A DNA stretch of 64,000 nucleotides, from NCBI GenBank assembly GCA_007748055.1, contig CP036279.1, positions 5,766,001-5,830,000 on the forward strand, written 5' to 3'. Origin of the DNA: Kolteria novifilia. Lineage in GTDB: Bacteria; Planctomycetota; Planctomycetia; Kolteriales; Kolteriaceae. The notes beneath the pieces are model-generated. The model saw only the letters and a program-made list of their open reading frames with translations. It was not told the origin of the DNA and made no database searches. A program made the translations under genes and the position numbers. Below, piece after piece: positions 8,388-18,000 of the stretch (the first letter of the stretch is position 1; the number at the start of each line of letters is the position of its first letter).

Positions 8388-9347
8388 ATGGCCACCTCGT
8401 CACGCCCCGCAGTTCGAGCCTTCACCCTCGTCGAACTCCTGGTCGTCATCGCCATTATCGGCGTCCTGGTCAGCTTGCTTCTGCCCGCGGTGCAACAAGC
8501 ACGCGAAGCCGCCCGACGTACCCAGTGCTCCAACAATCTCAAGCAGTTGGGATTGGCGTTCCACAACTATCACGACATGCACACGATGTTTCCCTTGGGA
8601 GGCCCCGGCGGCCCCCCTCCCGGTGCCCCCAACCACTACGTCATCGGCTGGACCGGTCGCATCCTCCCCGAAATCGATCGCGGCGCCCTCTACGACGAGC
8701 TCCACAAGCTGACGCCCAATCCATTCAACGAGATCAACCCGATCCGCTATGACACCTCGCCCAGCAATGGGACCGACAGCATGTGGAGCCGGCCCATCGC
8801 CACCTTCCTCTGTCCGAGTTCCACCATCGCTCCGATCAACACCAAGCTGACCTCGCCCACGTACGCCAACCAACACTCCTCGCTCCACTATCGAGGTGTC
8901 GCGGGCACCAACGACGTCGATTTCGACGATGCCGGCGGCTCGACGCGGGCCTTCTCCACCGCCGGAATCATGATCCCCGAAGGCAGCGTTCGCTCCAGCG
9001 ACGTCTCCGACGGCTTGACCAAGACCCTGATGCTGGGAGAGACCTCGACCGACGAGGGGTGGAACAGTGGCGACCAGAATGGCTGGGGCGGCATCCAGCC
9101 CTGGACCTGGGGAAGCTACTACTACTCCACTGGCTGGCTGCAAGTCGACCACAAGTACATCCAGTACCCCATCGGCTACACGGGCGACTTCGCCTACAGC
9201 AACACCCCCTTCCGAAGCCCCCACTCCAATGGCGCGCAGTTCGTGATGGGGGACGGCTCGGTGGTCTACTTGAGCAGTTCAACCGACCTGGCGACGCTCA
9301 AGGCGATGGCGACGCGAGCCAACAACGAGATCGTCGAGGGCTACTGA
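8388..9347 (+). CDS. DUF1559 pilin-like protein, paralogue 1
   Basis: A 319-residue exported protein. The N-terminus has a short charged leader, then the prepilin cleavage/methylation motif [20 protein letters not shown], so a prepilin peptidase probably trims it and the helix anchors it in the membrane or an assembled fibre. The DUF1559 body follows ([31 protein letters not shown]) and ends with the H-X9-DG motif ([15 protein letters not shown]). The start at 8388 follows TAGGAGT. It is the first of three tandem paralogues and shares most residues with paralogue 2. The biological role of this large planctomycete family is not established. Confidence 0.93.
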   Translation: MATSSRPAVRAFTLVELLVVIAIIGVLVSLLLPAVQQAREAARRTQCSNNLKQLGLAFHNYHDMHTMFPLGGPGGPPPGAPNHYVIGWTGRILPEIDRGALYDELHKLTPNPFNEINPIRYDTSPSNGTDSMWSRPIATFLCPSSTIAPINTKLTSPTYANQHSSLHYRGVAGTNDVDFDDAGGSTRAFSTAGIMIPEGSVRSSDVSDGLTKTLMLGETSTDEGWNSGDQNGWGGIQPWTWGSYYYSTGWLQVDHKYIQYPIGYTGDFAYSNTPFRSPHSNGAQFVMGDGSVVYLSSSTDLATLKAMATRANNEIVEGY

Positions 9348-9411
9348 TGGTGAGCGAGGGTTCGATCGCCGGGCGAAATCAACGATCGCGCGAAATCTTC
9401 TTGCACAAACC

Positions 9412-9427
9412 GATGTCACGTGACATC
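9412..9427. promoter_or_regulatory. Palindrome, module copy 2
   Basis: GATGTCACGTGACATC is a perfect 16-bp palindrome centred at 9419.5, which is 131.5 bp before the start of DUF1559 paralogue 2. A diverged ATTGGACTT block (ATGGGATTC, 9452-9460) begins 32.5 bp after the centre, exactly as in copy 1. The intervening bases differ between copies. Confidence 0.72.
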
Positions 9428-9490
9428 ATTTCGAGAGTCGTCGGTGTCGCGATGGGATTCAACCACATGCCACTCGCGACGGCCCTTCTC

Positions 9491-9505
9491 CGACAGATGG
9501 TTCGC
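9491..9505 (+). promoter_or_regulatory. Weak sigma-54-like element, copy 2
   Basis: CGACAGATGGTTCGC aligns with the elements of copies 1 and 3 and keeps the TTCGC block, but the -24 GG is GA. Its GC starts 84.5 bp after the palindrome centre, within 1 bp of the other two. On its own it would not be called; the position makes it worth listing. Confidence 0.35.
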
Positions 9506-9550
9506 ATCCAAACGCGCTCTGTCGCATGTCTTTCTTCCGAGGAGCCTCCC

Positions 9551-10501
9551 ATGGTCGTTTCGACTTCCCCGCGCTCGCGGGCCTTCACGCTCGTCGAACT
9601 CCTGGTCGTGATCGCCATCATCGGCGTCCTGGTCAGCTTGCTCCTGCCCGCGGTACAACAAGCGCGCGAAGCCGCCCGACGAGCCCAGTGCTCCAACAAC
9701 CTCAAACAGTTGGGACTCGCATTTCACAACTATCACGACATGCACACAATGTTCCCCCTGGGTGGCCCTGGCGGCGACCCTCCCAGCGGCCACTACCTCA
9801 TCGGCTGGCCCGGCCGCATCCTCCCCGAGATCGATCGCGGCGCCCTGTTCGACCAATTGCACGAACTCTCGGCGAACCCCTTCATGGAACTCAATCCGAT
9901 CCGCCTGGACACCGCGCCTCACCACGGCACCGACAGCATGTGGAGCCGGCCGATTTCGACATTCATCTGCCCCAGCTCGACCATTTCGCCGGTCAATTCG
10001 AAGTTGACGCTGCAGAACGCCGATCTCCACGCGACGCTCCATTATCGCGGGGTTGCCGGCACCAACGACGTTGACTTCGTCAGCACTGGCGGAGCGAGTC
10101 GTTCCTACTCGACGGCGGGCATGCTGATCCCCACGGGCAACGTTCGCGCCAGCGACGTCGCCGACGGACTCACGAAAACACTGATGCTGGGAGAGACGTC
10201 GACTGACGAGGGATGGAACTCGACCGACCAAACCGGCTGGGGTGGCATTGAGCCCTGGACCTGGGGGCACTACTACTACTCCGACGGCTGGCTCCAGGTC
10301 GACCACAAGTACGTCCAGTTCCCGATCGGATACACGGGGAACTTCGAGACCAACAACACACCGTTCCGAAGCTCGCACGCCAACGGCGCTCAGTTTGTGA
10401 TGGGGGATGGTTCGGTGGTCTACCTGAGCAGCTCGACCGACCTAACGACGCTCAAGGCGATGGCAACACGTGCCAACAATGAGATCGTCAATTCCTACTA
10501 G
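9551..10501 (+). CDS. DUF1559 pilin-like protein, paralogue 2
   Basis: A 316-residue protein with the same architecture as its left neighbour: charged leader, prepilin motif ([17 protein letters not shown]), DUF1559 body and H-X9-DG end ([15 protein letters not shown]). The start at 9551 follows GAGGAGCC. The frame stays open upstream through paralogue 1, but that part lies in another frame of paralogue 1 and is not real. Long nearly identical blocks with paralogue 1 ([35 protein letters not shown]) point to fairly recent duplication. The 203-bp gap before it carries its own upstream module, so it probably has its own promoter. Confidence 0.92.
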   Translation: MVVSTSPRSRAFTLVELLVVIAIIGVLVSLLLPAVQQAREAARRAQCSNNLKQLGLAFHNYHDMHTMFPLGGPGGDPPSGHYLIGWPGRILPEIDRGALFDQLHELSANPFMELNPIRLDTAPHHGTDSMWSRPISTFICPSSTISPVNSKLTLQNADLHATLHYRGVAGTNDVDFVSTGGASRSYSTAGMLIPTGNVRASDVADGLTKTLMLGETSTDEGWNSTDQTGWGGIEPWTWGHYYYSDGWLQVDHKYVQFPIGYTGNFETNNTPFRSSHANGAQFVMGDGSVVYLSSSTDLTTLKAMATRANNEIVNSY

Positions 10502-10623
10502 GGATGACCTAGCGCGAGCGAGACGGCATCGCGGCGGCTTCATCGTTCCACGAATCGCTTCCGCATCCGCCAGGACGAGCAGAGATGCCCAGTAATCGCG
10601 CACGCCTTTTCTCGCCCAGAACG

Positions 10624-10637
10624 ATGTCACGTGACAT
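10624..10637. promoter_or_regulatory. Palindrome, module copy 3
   Basis: ATGTCACGTGACAT is a perfect 14-bp palindrome centred at 10630.5, 124.5 bp before the start of DUF1559 paralogue 3. ATTGGACTT recurs at 10664-10672, 33.5 bp after the centre and identical to copy 1. Confidence 0.72.
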
Positions 10638-10701
10638 GATTTTGGGCTGGCGCCTGTGTCGCGATTGGACTTGCGCACACATCGACGCCGTCGCCCCTCT
10701 T

Positions 10702-10716
10702 TGGCACGTTGTTCGC
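10702..10716 (+). promoter_or_regulatory. Sigma-54-like -24/-12 element, copy 3
   Basis: TGGCACGTTGTTCGC has the full -24 hexamer TGGCAC and GG-N10-GC spacing, with TCGC in place of TTGC. The GC starts 84.5 bp after the palindrome centre, the same offset as copy 2 and within 1 bp of copy 1. Confidence 0.55.
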
Positions 10717-10754
10717 TTTCTCCGTTCCGCGTCCAATTTCCTCAGGAGCCCGAA

Positions 10755-11702
10755 ATGTTCGTTTCCGCACGTCGCCGCTCGCGAGCCTTCACCCTCGTCG
10801 AACTTCTGGTCGTCATCGCCATCATTGGCGTCTTGGTCGGCCTGCTTCTCCCCGCCGTGCAACAGGCCCGGGAAGCGGCCCGCCGGATGCAGTGCTCCAA
10901 CAACCTCAAGCAGATCGGGCTCGCGTTCCACAACTACCATGACGCCAACAACATGTTCCCCCTCGGCGGCCCCGGTGGCGTCCCCGTCTCCACCAGCTAC
11001 CTCATTGGTTGGCCAGGCCGTGTCCTCGCCTACCTCGATCGCGGCGCCCTCTTCGATGAACTTCACGAACTCTCTCCCAGCCCCTTCACCCAACTGGGCC
11101 CCATTCGCACCGCGGTCGGGTCGACCGAAACTTGGAGCAGGCCCATCGCCCCCTACATTTGCCCAAGCTCGTCCGTCGGACCGATTAACACCAAGCTGAC
11201 CAGTCCAACCTACGCCAATCAGCACTCGGTCTTGCACTACCGAGGCGTTGCCGGCACCAACGATGTCGGCTTCGACTCAAGCTCGTCCAACGCGACCCGA
11301 CACCACTCCACCTCCGGGATCATGATTCCCATCGGCAATGTCGGGGCAAGCGACGTCACCGACGGCTTGACCAAGACGCTGATGGTTGGCGAAGTCTCGA
11401 ACGACGAGGGATGGAATAACACCGACCGAACGAGTTGGGGCGGGATCCAGCCGTGGACCTGGGGCAGCTACTACTACTCGCCAACCGAATGGCTTCAGAT
11501 TGATCACAAGTACATCCAGTTCCCCATCGGTTACACCGGCAACTTCGAGTACAACAATACACCCTTCCGTAGCCCGCACTCCAACGGAGCTCAGTTCGTC
11601 ATGGGCGACGGCTCGGTCATCTACCTCAGCAGTTCCACCGACCTGACGGTTCTCAAGGGAATGGCGACGCGGGCCAACAACGAGATCACCGGAGGGTACT
11701 AA
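10755..11702 (+). CDS. DUF1559 pilin-like protein, paralogue 3
   Basis: A 315-residue third paralogue. The leader [10 protein letters not shown] precedes the prepilin motif [20 protein letters not shown], then the DUF1559 body and H-X9-DG end ([15 protein letters not shown]). The start at 10755 follows CAGGAGCC. It differs more from paralogues 1 and 2 than they do from each other, mostly in the central region. The lipoprotein gene 126 bp downstream probably belongs to the same functional set, as DUF1559 genes are often next to small lipoprotein genes and a second such pair lies at 22.9-24.3 kb. Confidence 0.93.
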   Translation: MFVSARRRSRAFTLVELLVVIAIIGVLVGLLLPAVQQAREAARRMQCSNNLKQIGLAFHNYHDANNMFPLGGPGGVPVSTSYLIGWPGRVLAYLDRGALFDELHELSPSPFTQLGPIRTAVGSTETWSRPIAPYICPSSSVGPINTKLTSPTYANQHSVLHYRGVAGTNDVGFDSSSSNATRHHSTSGIMIPIGNVGASDVTDGLTKTLMVGEVSNDEGWNNTDRTSWGGIQPWTWGSYYYSPTEWLQIDHKYIQFPIGYTGNFEYNNTPFRSPHSNGAQFVMGDGSVIYLSSSTDLTVLKGMATRANNEITGGY

Positions 11703-11714
11703 TGTACTGGTCCA

Positions 11715-11753
11715 ACTAAGTTTAGGGGTGCCACTGGCTGCTTGTCAGCCAGG
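11715..11753. repeat. CACTGGCTG hairpin family, copy at 11.7 kb
   Basis: CTGGCTG-CTTGT-CAGCCAG forms a 7-bp stem at 11734-11752, preceded by AACTAAGTTTAGGGGTGCCA. The same hairpin with its TTTAG...GGTGCC flank occurs inverted at 22837-22876, and further copies lie at 19643-19665 and 43154-43176. It fills most of the gap between DUF1559 paralogue 3 and the lipoprotein gene. Confidence 0.65.
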
Positions 11754-11828
11754 GAGAACAAGACGCCTACCCAGCGGTCGTCATGCCTTTCAAGGCACCA
11801 AGTGAGTTTCAAGCAATCAGAGGATGTG

Positions 11829-12269
11829 ATGAAACGTTATCTCGCCACCACGCTCTCGTCTCTTTCGATGGTTCTCGTCGCAAGCGGCTGTGGCAGCAGC
11901 GGACCGGAAATCGCCAAGACCCAGGGACGCATCGTCTACAAGGGCGCTCCCGTTCCCAACGCGAGCGTCGTCTTTCTTCCCGAGGACGGTGGACCCTTCG
12001 CCAGCGCCGAAACCAACGCAGAGGGAACCTACTTCCTCACGACTCAGTCTCTCGGTAGCGGCGCCGTGCTGGGCAAGCACCGGATCATGATCACCGAAGC
12101 CTCGGACGAACTACCGGCCGATCTCTTGCCGGAGGACTTGGCAGGTAAGCCCGCGAAAGCGACCGGCCCAAAGATCCCATCGCGCTACTCGAGCGAGTCG
12201 ACGTCGGGCCTGAGCGCCACCGTGGTGGAAGGTACGAACGTTTTCGACTTTGAACTGACCGACAAGTAG
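11829..12269 (+). CDS. Small lipoprotein with carboxypeptidase regulatory-like (transthyretin-type) fold
   Basis: A 146-residue protein. Residues 1-20 form a lipoprotein signal peptide with lipid-attachment Cys21 (VASGC), so it is probably held in a membrane facing the periplasm. The rest reads like a single beta-sandwich domain of the carboxypeptidase regulatory-like type: TQGRIVYKGAPVPNASVVF, then FASAETNAEGTYFLTT. This fold is common in planctomycete lipoproteins. The start at 11829 follows AGAGGATG. It lies downstream of three DUF1559 genes. It converges on the leftward ceramidase-like gene with 7 bp between stops. Its partner is inferred, not shown. Confidence 0.82.
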   Translation: MKRYLATTLSSLSMVLVASGCGSSGPEIAKTQGRIVYKGAPVPNASVVFLPEDGGPFASAETNAEGTYFLTTQSLGSGAVLGKHRIMITEASDELPADLLPEDLAGKPAKATGPKIPSRYSSESTSGLSATVVEGTNVFDFELTDK

Positions 12270-12276
12270 CCGTTGA

Positions 12277-13677
12277 TCAGTCCTTCATCTTGTCGCCGCC
12301 CTTCGAATCGAGCAGGCTCTTGATGGCCTTCATCAAGACCGCCTCGACACCGGGGTCGACGCGCGAGACGATGCCGGTCTCGTATCCGCCTTGGGTATAG
12401 GCAACTTCGGTTCCGATATAGCCCGGCCCGTAGTCACCGTATGCGGCCATCGCGACAAAGTCATCGGGGCGCCGCTGTTGGGCGGCGAGTTGATACTCGA
12501 CGAAGAGTTCTCCCGGAAGGTGTAGAACATACGCGTCATCCAGCCGCAGGCACTGGATCGGAATGCGATGACCGCCTTGCATCCGACGGAGAAAGGACAG
12601 GTCGCGGGCCGCGCGTATCCGCCGACTGAGCGCCATCTTGGGATCATCCAAACTCTCAAGGAGGGATTCCTCACTCAACGTCGCCCGCGGTGGTAGCCGG
12701 ACGGGCTCGACCTTCCAACCGACCTCCGACGCCTTTAGCGGCTGTTTCTTCTGAGAATCCCACGCCGCCTTCATCCCTTTGGCGAGCCGATCGGCGAGAA
12801 TGGGCCGTCGCTCGGGCGAGCCGTCGTTGTACTTGCCCGCGGTCACGTTGCCACCCGCCCCGTCGAAGTGGAGATGGGGGAGCCCACCGAGCGCCTCTTC
12901 GCGCTGCTCGCGAGCGATGCCGACGAAGTCCCAGTTGACGTTCCCCTGCCCATAGTAACTCTGCGGATGCGTCGCGTAGTAGGTGAGCACCGCCAGCGGT
13001 TCCTCGTCATTCCAAAACGAAATCAAGTGGACGTAGGGGTCGATCAAACCCTCGGGAGCCGACTGAGCCGCGGGGCTCTTCGAGGCGCTCCAGCGAACGA
13101 TCGCGACCTTCCCATCGGGGCCGAGAACGCGCCGATTCGACGCGACCTTCTCGACTTTCCCCTTGCCCAAGCCCATGTGTGTCACCGGCTTGGCTCTTGC
13201 GAGCGCCCCCTTCGCGGCGGACGCCAGCCGTTTCATGAGGATCGTGTCGAACTCGGGATGCGAGTACTTGCCCCCCAGTCCCCGCTCCTCGAGAAGCCGT
13301 TCGGCCGCGAAGTCGCTCCCGGGAGCATCGTGCTGATGCAGCGTGTGCAGTGCCACCCGGTCCGGAGACGTACCAACCGCCTCGGCGATCGCCTTTCGCA
13401 TCTGGTCGTAGCTCTCGTTGCCAATCCCGATCCAGTCGACGGCGCACAGGACGATCGGTTCGCCGGCGCCGAGAAGGACGTTCCCCTTGGCCGCGAGCGG
13501 TGTCGTGATGTCGACCGCCGGCTTGCGGGCCCCACCACTCAACGGCGCCCCCAGCGGAGGAGTCGCGTCGGCCTCGAACGTCGCGATCCGCAGTCCCTTT
13601 TCCTCGTCCGCCTGGGCGGACCCCAGCGCGGTCATCAGCGCAAGCGCGCAAGTCATCATCCAATCACGGCGCAGCAT
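12277..13677 (-). CDS. Exported neutral/alkaline ceramidase-like hydrolase, paralogue A
   Basis: A 466-residue protein. The signal peptide is about residues 1-24 (ends GSAQA). The body matches the N-terminal domain of neutral/alkaline non-lysosomal ceramidases, zinc amidohydrolases: FEADATPPLGAPL, VLCAVDWIGIGN, and the His-rich ALHTLHQHDAPGSDF, a likely metal-ligand region, then HFDGAGGNVTAGKYND. It lacks the extra C-terminal domain of true ceramidases (usually above 600 residues), so the substrate may be another amide or ester. The start at 13677 has GGAGAGA upstream; 13692 does not. It follows the alpha/beta hydrolase by 48 bp on the same strand, probably as an operon. Confidence 0.86.
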   Translation of the reverse strand: MLRRDWMMTCALALMTALGSAQADEEKGLRIATFEADATPPLGAPLSGGARKPAVDITTPLAAKGNVLLGAGEPIVLCAVDWIGIGNESYDQMRKAIAEAVGTSPDRVALHTLHQHDAPGSDFAAERLLEERGLGGKYSHPEFDTILMKRLASAAKGALARAKPVTHMGLGKGKVEKVASNRRVLGPDGKVAIVRWSASKSPAAQSAPEGLIDPYVHLISFWNDEEPLAVLTYYATHPQSYYGQGNVNWDFVGIAREQREEALGGLPHLHFDGAGGNVTAGKYNDGSPERRPILADRLAKGMKAAWDSQKKQPLKASEVGWKVEPVRLPPRATLSEESLLESLDDPKMALSRRIRAARDLSFLRRMQGGHRIPIQCLRLDDAYVLHLPGELFVEYQLAAQQRRPDDFVAMAAYGDYGPGYIGTEVAYTQGGYETGIVSRVDPGVEAVLMKAIKSLLDSKGGDKMKD

Positions 13678-13725
13678 CGTTGCTCTCTCCATTGGCCTTC
13701 GTTGCTCTTCGTCCTCGGAAACGTT

Positions 13726-14883
13726 CTAGCGCAGGACATCGTCGAAGAGGCGATACGCTTCTTCGCGCGTCTCGGGGGGAAAGTCGTGGTCGCAGTCGGG
13801 GTGCATGACCCGAAGGGACTCGGAGGCTCCATAGAGAGCATAGACCGGCCGCGCGGCGTCCGCGATGCGATCGACACTCTCGGCTCGGAAGTTGGAATCG
13901 TGCAGCGGCGCGCTGATCAAGCATGGTCTCGGGGCCAGAGCGCCTATCATTTCGTGGAAATCGAACGGAATCTCCTCGAGACGTCCGCGGTAGTCGGCGA
14001 GTTTCGGAATGTACCGCTTCTGGGTCCAGCCGCGTCCGGCCTTCCAGTGGTCCTCCTTGCCGCCATAGTAGTCGAGGTAGGAGTCGAGCCCGCAACTACT
14101 GACAACCGCCTTGATCCGGTCATCAAAAACGGCGGTGTAGACCGCGTTGTGGCCTCCCAGCGAGTGGCCGATCACGCCGACCCCGCCCGGCTTGACGTAA
14201 GACAAGGACTCGAGCAAGTCGATCCCGCGAACGTTGTCCCAGATCGCCTTCATCGTTCCGCTCTCGTAGCCCAGGGCGTCGATGTCGGGCTCATAGTTCG
14301 CGAGAATGGGATAGGAGGGCGACAGCGTGACGTAACCGCGCTGGGCCAACTCCTGCGCGTATTGCCGATTGGCCCGTCCGCCCAATCCGACCACGACTTT
14401 ATGTCCGTTGGTGTGATCGGTCGGATGCAAACAGAGCACGGCGGGCGCTTTCACCTTCCCCTCGAGCACTTTCTTCGGAACGAGCAAGTATGCCGGCACG
14501 CGTCCGCCCGGTTCCGAGGCGTAGGTGATCAACCGACGGACGTAGGGACCAACGTCCTTCTCCTCAAGCACCTTGACGTGCAGGGGACAGCGTTTCTCGT
14601 CGCCCGGCAGCGGCCCCATGAGTTCCCTCATGCCGTCAACAACCGCCGAGCGCCGCTCGAGCCAGTCCTTGGTCTCCTCGACCGGCTGAACCTCCCCGGC
14701 GTCATCGCGATAGACGAGGAGGTTATCTCGATCGAGGCGCGGAGGCCTCCTTTCCTCCGCATGGGCGAGAGCCGCGACGGCCCAGATCGCGACAAGGGCC
14801 GCGATCGCGAGGTTTGAGCACCGCGGAGCGAATCGTACGGAAGTGGCGGGCGAGCAAGGAATTCGAGGACGAGCGAGGGACAT
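13726..14883 (-). CDS. Exported alpha/beta hydrolase (dienelactone hydrolase / acetyl xylan esterase type)
   Basis: A 385-residue protein with a signal peptide whose hydrophobic core is about residues 24-40 (ending ALAHA). The alpha/beta hydrolase body has the nucleophile elbow GHSLGGH, with Ser as nucleophile. The likely acid is the Asp in SAPLHDSNFR and the likely catalytic His is in DCDHDFPPE near the C-terminus. The oxyanion region HPTDHTNGHK resembles esterases of the acetyl-xylan-esterase group. It is first gene of a probable leftward operon with the ceramidase-like protein. It is divergent from the PVC cytochrome gene. An ester or acylated sugar substrate is likely but unproven. Confidence 0.85.
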   Translation of the reverse strand: MSLARPRIPCSPATSVRFAPRCSNLAIAALVAIWAVAALAHAEERRPPRLDRDNLLVYRDDAGEVQPVEETKDWLERRSAVVDGMRELMGPLPGDEKRCPLHVKVLEEKDVGPYVRRLITYASEPGGRVPAYLLVPKKVLEGKVKAPAVLCLHPTDHTNGHKVVVGLGGRANRQYAQELAQRGYVTLSPSYPILANYEPDIDALGYESGTMKAIWDNVRGIDLLESLSYVKPGGVGVIGHSLGGHNAVYTAVFDDRIKAVVSSCGLDSYLDYYGGKEDHWKAGRGWTQKRYIPKLADYRGRLEEIPFDFHEMIGALAPRPCLISAPLHDSNFRAESVDRIADAARPVYALYGASESLRVMHPDCDHDFPPETREEAYRLFDDVLR

Positions 14884-15094
14884 CGGACCACTCCCACAGG
14901 GGTCGAGGGACAGGATGACGGCGGGATTCTCTTGACCAACGGACCTCAGAAGATTAGCCTATGATGTCTCGTGGAATCAAGAACAAAACTCCCGCCCGCG
15001 CCCCACGTTAAGGACTCTCCACTTGGCTCGACGCGACGATCTTCCCCCAATCCACGGCCTGCCCCACCACCCCCGACGACACGGAACCTCGGCA

Positions 15095-18000
15095 ATGACC
15101 AACTCTCGATTGCCCCGTATGACGCGGCTCTTGCTCTTGGCGGCGATCGTCGTCGCGACCCCCTGCGTCCAATACGCCACGACCGCCGAGGCCGAGGACG
15201 TCACGACGAAGGACTACAGCAAGGAATTGCCTCGCATCAAGCCGGTCCCCCTGGACAAAGCGCTCGACACCTTCAGCATCGCCCCTGGCGTTCACGCCGA
15301 ACTCGCCGCCCATGAGCCGACCGTCGTCGACCCCGTCGCGATGGCCTTCGACGAGGATGGCAATCTCTTCGTCATCGAGATGAGGGGGTATTCCGAACAA
15401 GCCGGCGATATGCTCGGCCGCGTCCGCCGTCTGGTCGATACCGACGGCGACGGCGTCTACGAAACGAGCACCGTCTACGCCGATGGTCTCTCCTGGCCGA
15501 CCGCGATCATCTATTACGACGGCGGGGTCTTTGTCGGCGCCGCCCCCGACATCTGGTACTTCAAGGACACCGACGGCGACGGCCAGGCCGACGACAAGGA
15601 CAAAATCTTCACCGGCTTCGGTAAGACCAACGTTCAGGGCCTTCTCAACTCGTTCAACTGGGGGCTCGACAATCGCATCCACGGGGCGACCAGTTCCAGC
15701 GGGGGCACCATCAAGCGGGTGGGCGACGACAAGTCCCCTCCCCTGAACCTTCGTGGCCGCGACTTCGCCTTCGACCCGAAGACCCTCGAGATGACCGCCG
15801 AGAGTGGCGGTGCCCAACACGGCATGAGCTTCAACGATTGGGGAGACAAGTTCGTCTGCTCCAACAGTGACCACCTGCAAATGACGATGTTCGAGGAACG
15901 CTACATCGCCCGCAATCCGTACTTGGCGGTCTCCTCCCCGCGCGTCAGTATCGCTGCCGATGGCCCGCAAGCCGACGTCTTCCGCGCCAGTCCCGTCGAA
16001 CCATGGCGCATCGTGCGGACGCGGCTTCGCGTCTCGGGAGCGGTTCCCGGCGCAGTCGAACGTGGCGGCAAGGCGGCGGGTTACTTCACCGGCGCCACCG
16101 GTTCCACCATCTATCGCGGCGACGCGCTAGGCAACTCGCGGTCGATGGCGATCGTCGGCGACGCGGGGGGCAACCTCGTCCATCGCAAGAAGCTCGTCCC
16201 CGACGGACTCCTCTTCCACGGGCAGCGCGTCGACGAGAAGTCCGAGCTATTCGCCTCGAACGACATCTGGTTCCGCCCGGTGCAGTTCGCCAACGGCCCC
16301 GACGGCGCCCTCTACATCGCCGACATGCACCGCGAAACGATCGAACACCCAAAGTCGATTCCGAGCATGCTCAAAAAGCACCTCGACTTGACCAGTGGAC
16401 GCGATCGGGGCCGGATCTATCGCTTGGTCGACGAAGACTACAAGCGATTGGACGTTCCCAAGATGTCGGCTTCCTCGACCACGCAGCTCGTCGCCGCGCT
16501 CGACGATCCCAACGGCTGGACCCGCGACACCGCCTCGCGGCTGCTCTTCGAACGCGCCGACGCGAAGGCGATCCCGCAGCTTCGCGAACTGCTCGCCAAG
16601 GGTAGTCCCCAAGGTCGTCTCCACGCCCTTTATGCCCTCGATCAACTCAACGCCCTCACCCCCGACCAGATCCTCAAAGGCCTCGACGACGAGCATCCCC
16701 GTGTGCGGCAGCACGCCATCCGACTTTGCGAGCCGAAGTCGAAACGCCTCGGCCAAAGCGTTTCCGACAGCCCGCGGCGCACGCCGCTACTCGACGATCC
16801 CGCGATCGCCCAGAAGCTCTACTCGATGATCGAGGACTCCGATCCCCACGTTCGCTATCAGCTCGCCTACACGCTGGGGGACCTCGGCGGACCTCGGCGC
16901 GACGCCGCCCTGGCCAAGCTCATCGCCAACGACGGCGAGGAACGCTGGATGCGTATCGCTCTGGCGAGTTCGTTGACGCGCGGCGCCGGGCCCGTCCTGG
17001 CGATCCTGGCACGCCGCGACGACTCGCCGAACACGAAGTATTGGATCAAGGCCCTCGCCTCCCAGATCGGTCGTCAACAGCGGCCGGAGGATGTCGCCGC
17101 GGTCCTCACGTTGCTCGGAGACCTGAGCAAGCAAGGCGACACCGAGACGGCTCGCCACCTGGTGCGGAGTCTCTCCCTCAAACCCAACAGCCCCTTCGCC
17201 AGCCGGATCGCCAGCGTCACCGGCGGCAATGCCGAGGCGTGGCGACGGGACGTGCTCGCCAAGGCGACCAAGGCGGCCAGGGACACCTCACTCGGCTTGA
17301 AGGCGCGAGTTGCCGCGATTCACGAGTTGTCCCTCGGCTCCCTCGCCGAGACGCGGGACTTGTTGCTCGAACTGCTCGATCCGCGTCAACCCGGCGCGAT
17401 CCAACAAGCGGCACTCGAGACGCTCGCGACGTTCAATGATCCCGACGTCGGCTCCCTCTTGGTCGAACGCTGGTCGAGCTTGAGCCCGAGCCTTCGCGCC
17501 AGCGCCGCCAACGTGCTCGTCTCGCGCACCACTTGGGTCAAGCAGCTTCTCGCGGCGGTCACCAACGGCGACATCGGTCGCGGCAATCTCCCGACCGCCC
17601 ATCTGCGAATCCTCGCTCAGCACACCGACGCCGACGTCCGCGAACAGGCAAGCAAGCTGCTGGAAGGGGTCTCCCACAAACGCAAGGAGGTCGTCGATGC
17701 CTATCGCGCCACGCTCAACCTTCAGGGTGACGCCACGAAGGGCGAAGCGGTCTTCACCAAGCATTGCCAATCGTGTCATCGTGTCGCCGGCAAGGGTCAC
17801 GTCGTCGGCCCGAGCCTTGCGGCAATGGTCTCGCGCGGTCCCGAGGCGATTCTCATGAACGTCCTCGATCCGAATCGAGAGGTGAACCCGCAGTTCCTCA
17901 GCTACGTCCTCTCGACCGAGGACGGCGAAGTAATCACCGGCATGATCGGCGGGGAAACCGCCACCAGCGTCACGCTCCAACGTGGCAAGGGCGAGTCCGA

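Noticed and set aside
8783-9550. Fusion of the first two DUF1559 genes in one long open frame
   Set aside because: The upstream part is in another frame of paralogue 1; paralogue 2 has its own leader and ribosome site.
14962-14979. TGATGTCTCGTGGAATCA, resembling the DUF1559 palindrome, 124.5 bp before the PVC cytochrome gene
   Set aside because: The distance matches copy 3, but the inverted repeat has extra mismatches and neither the ATTGGACTT block nor a GG-N10-GC element follows at the expected offsets.
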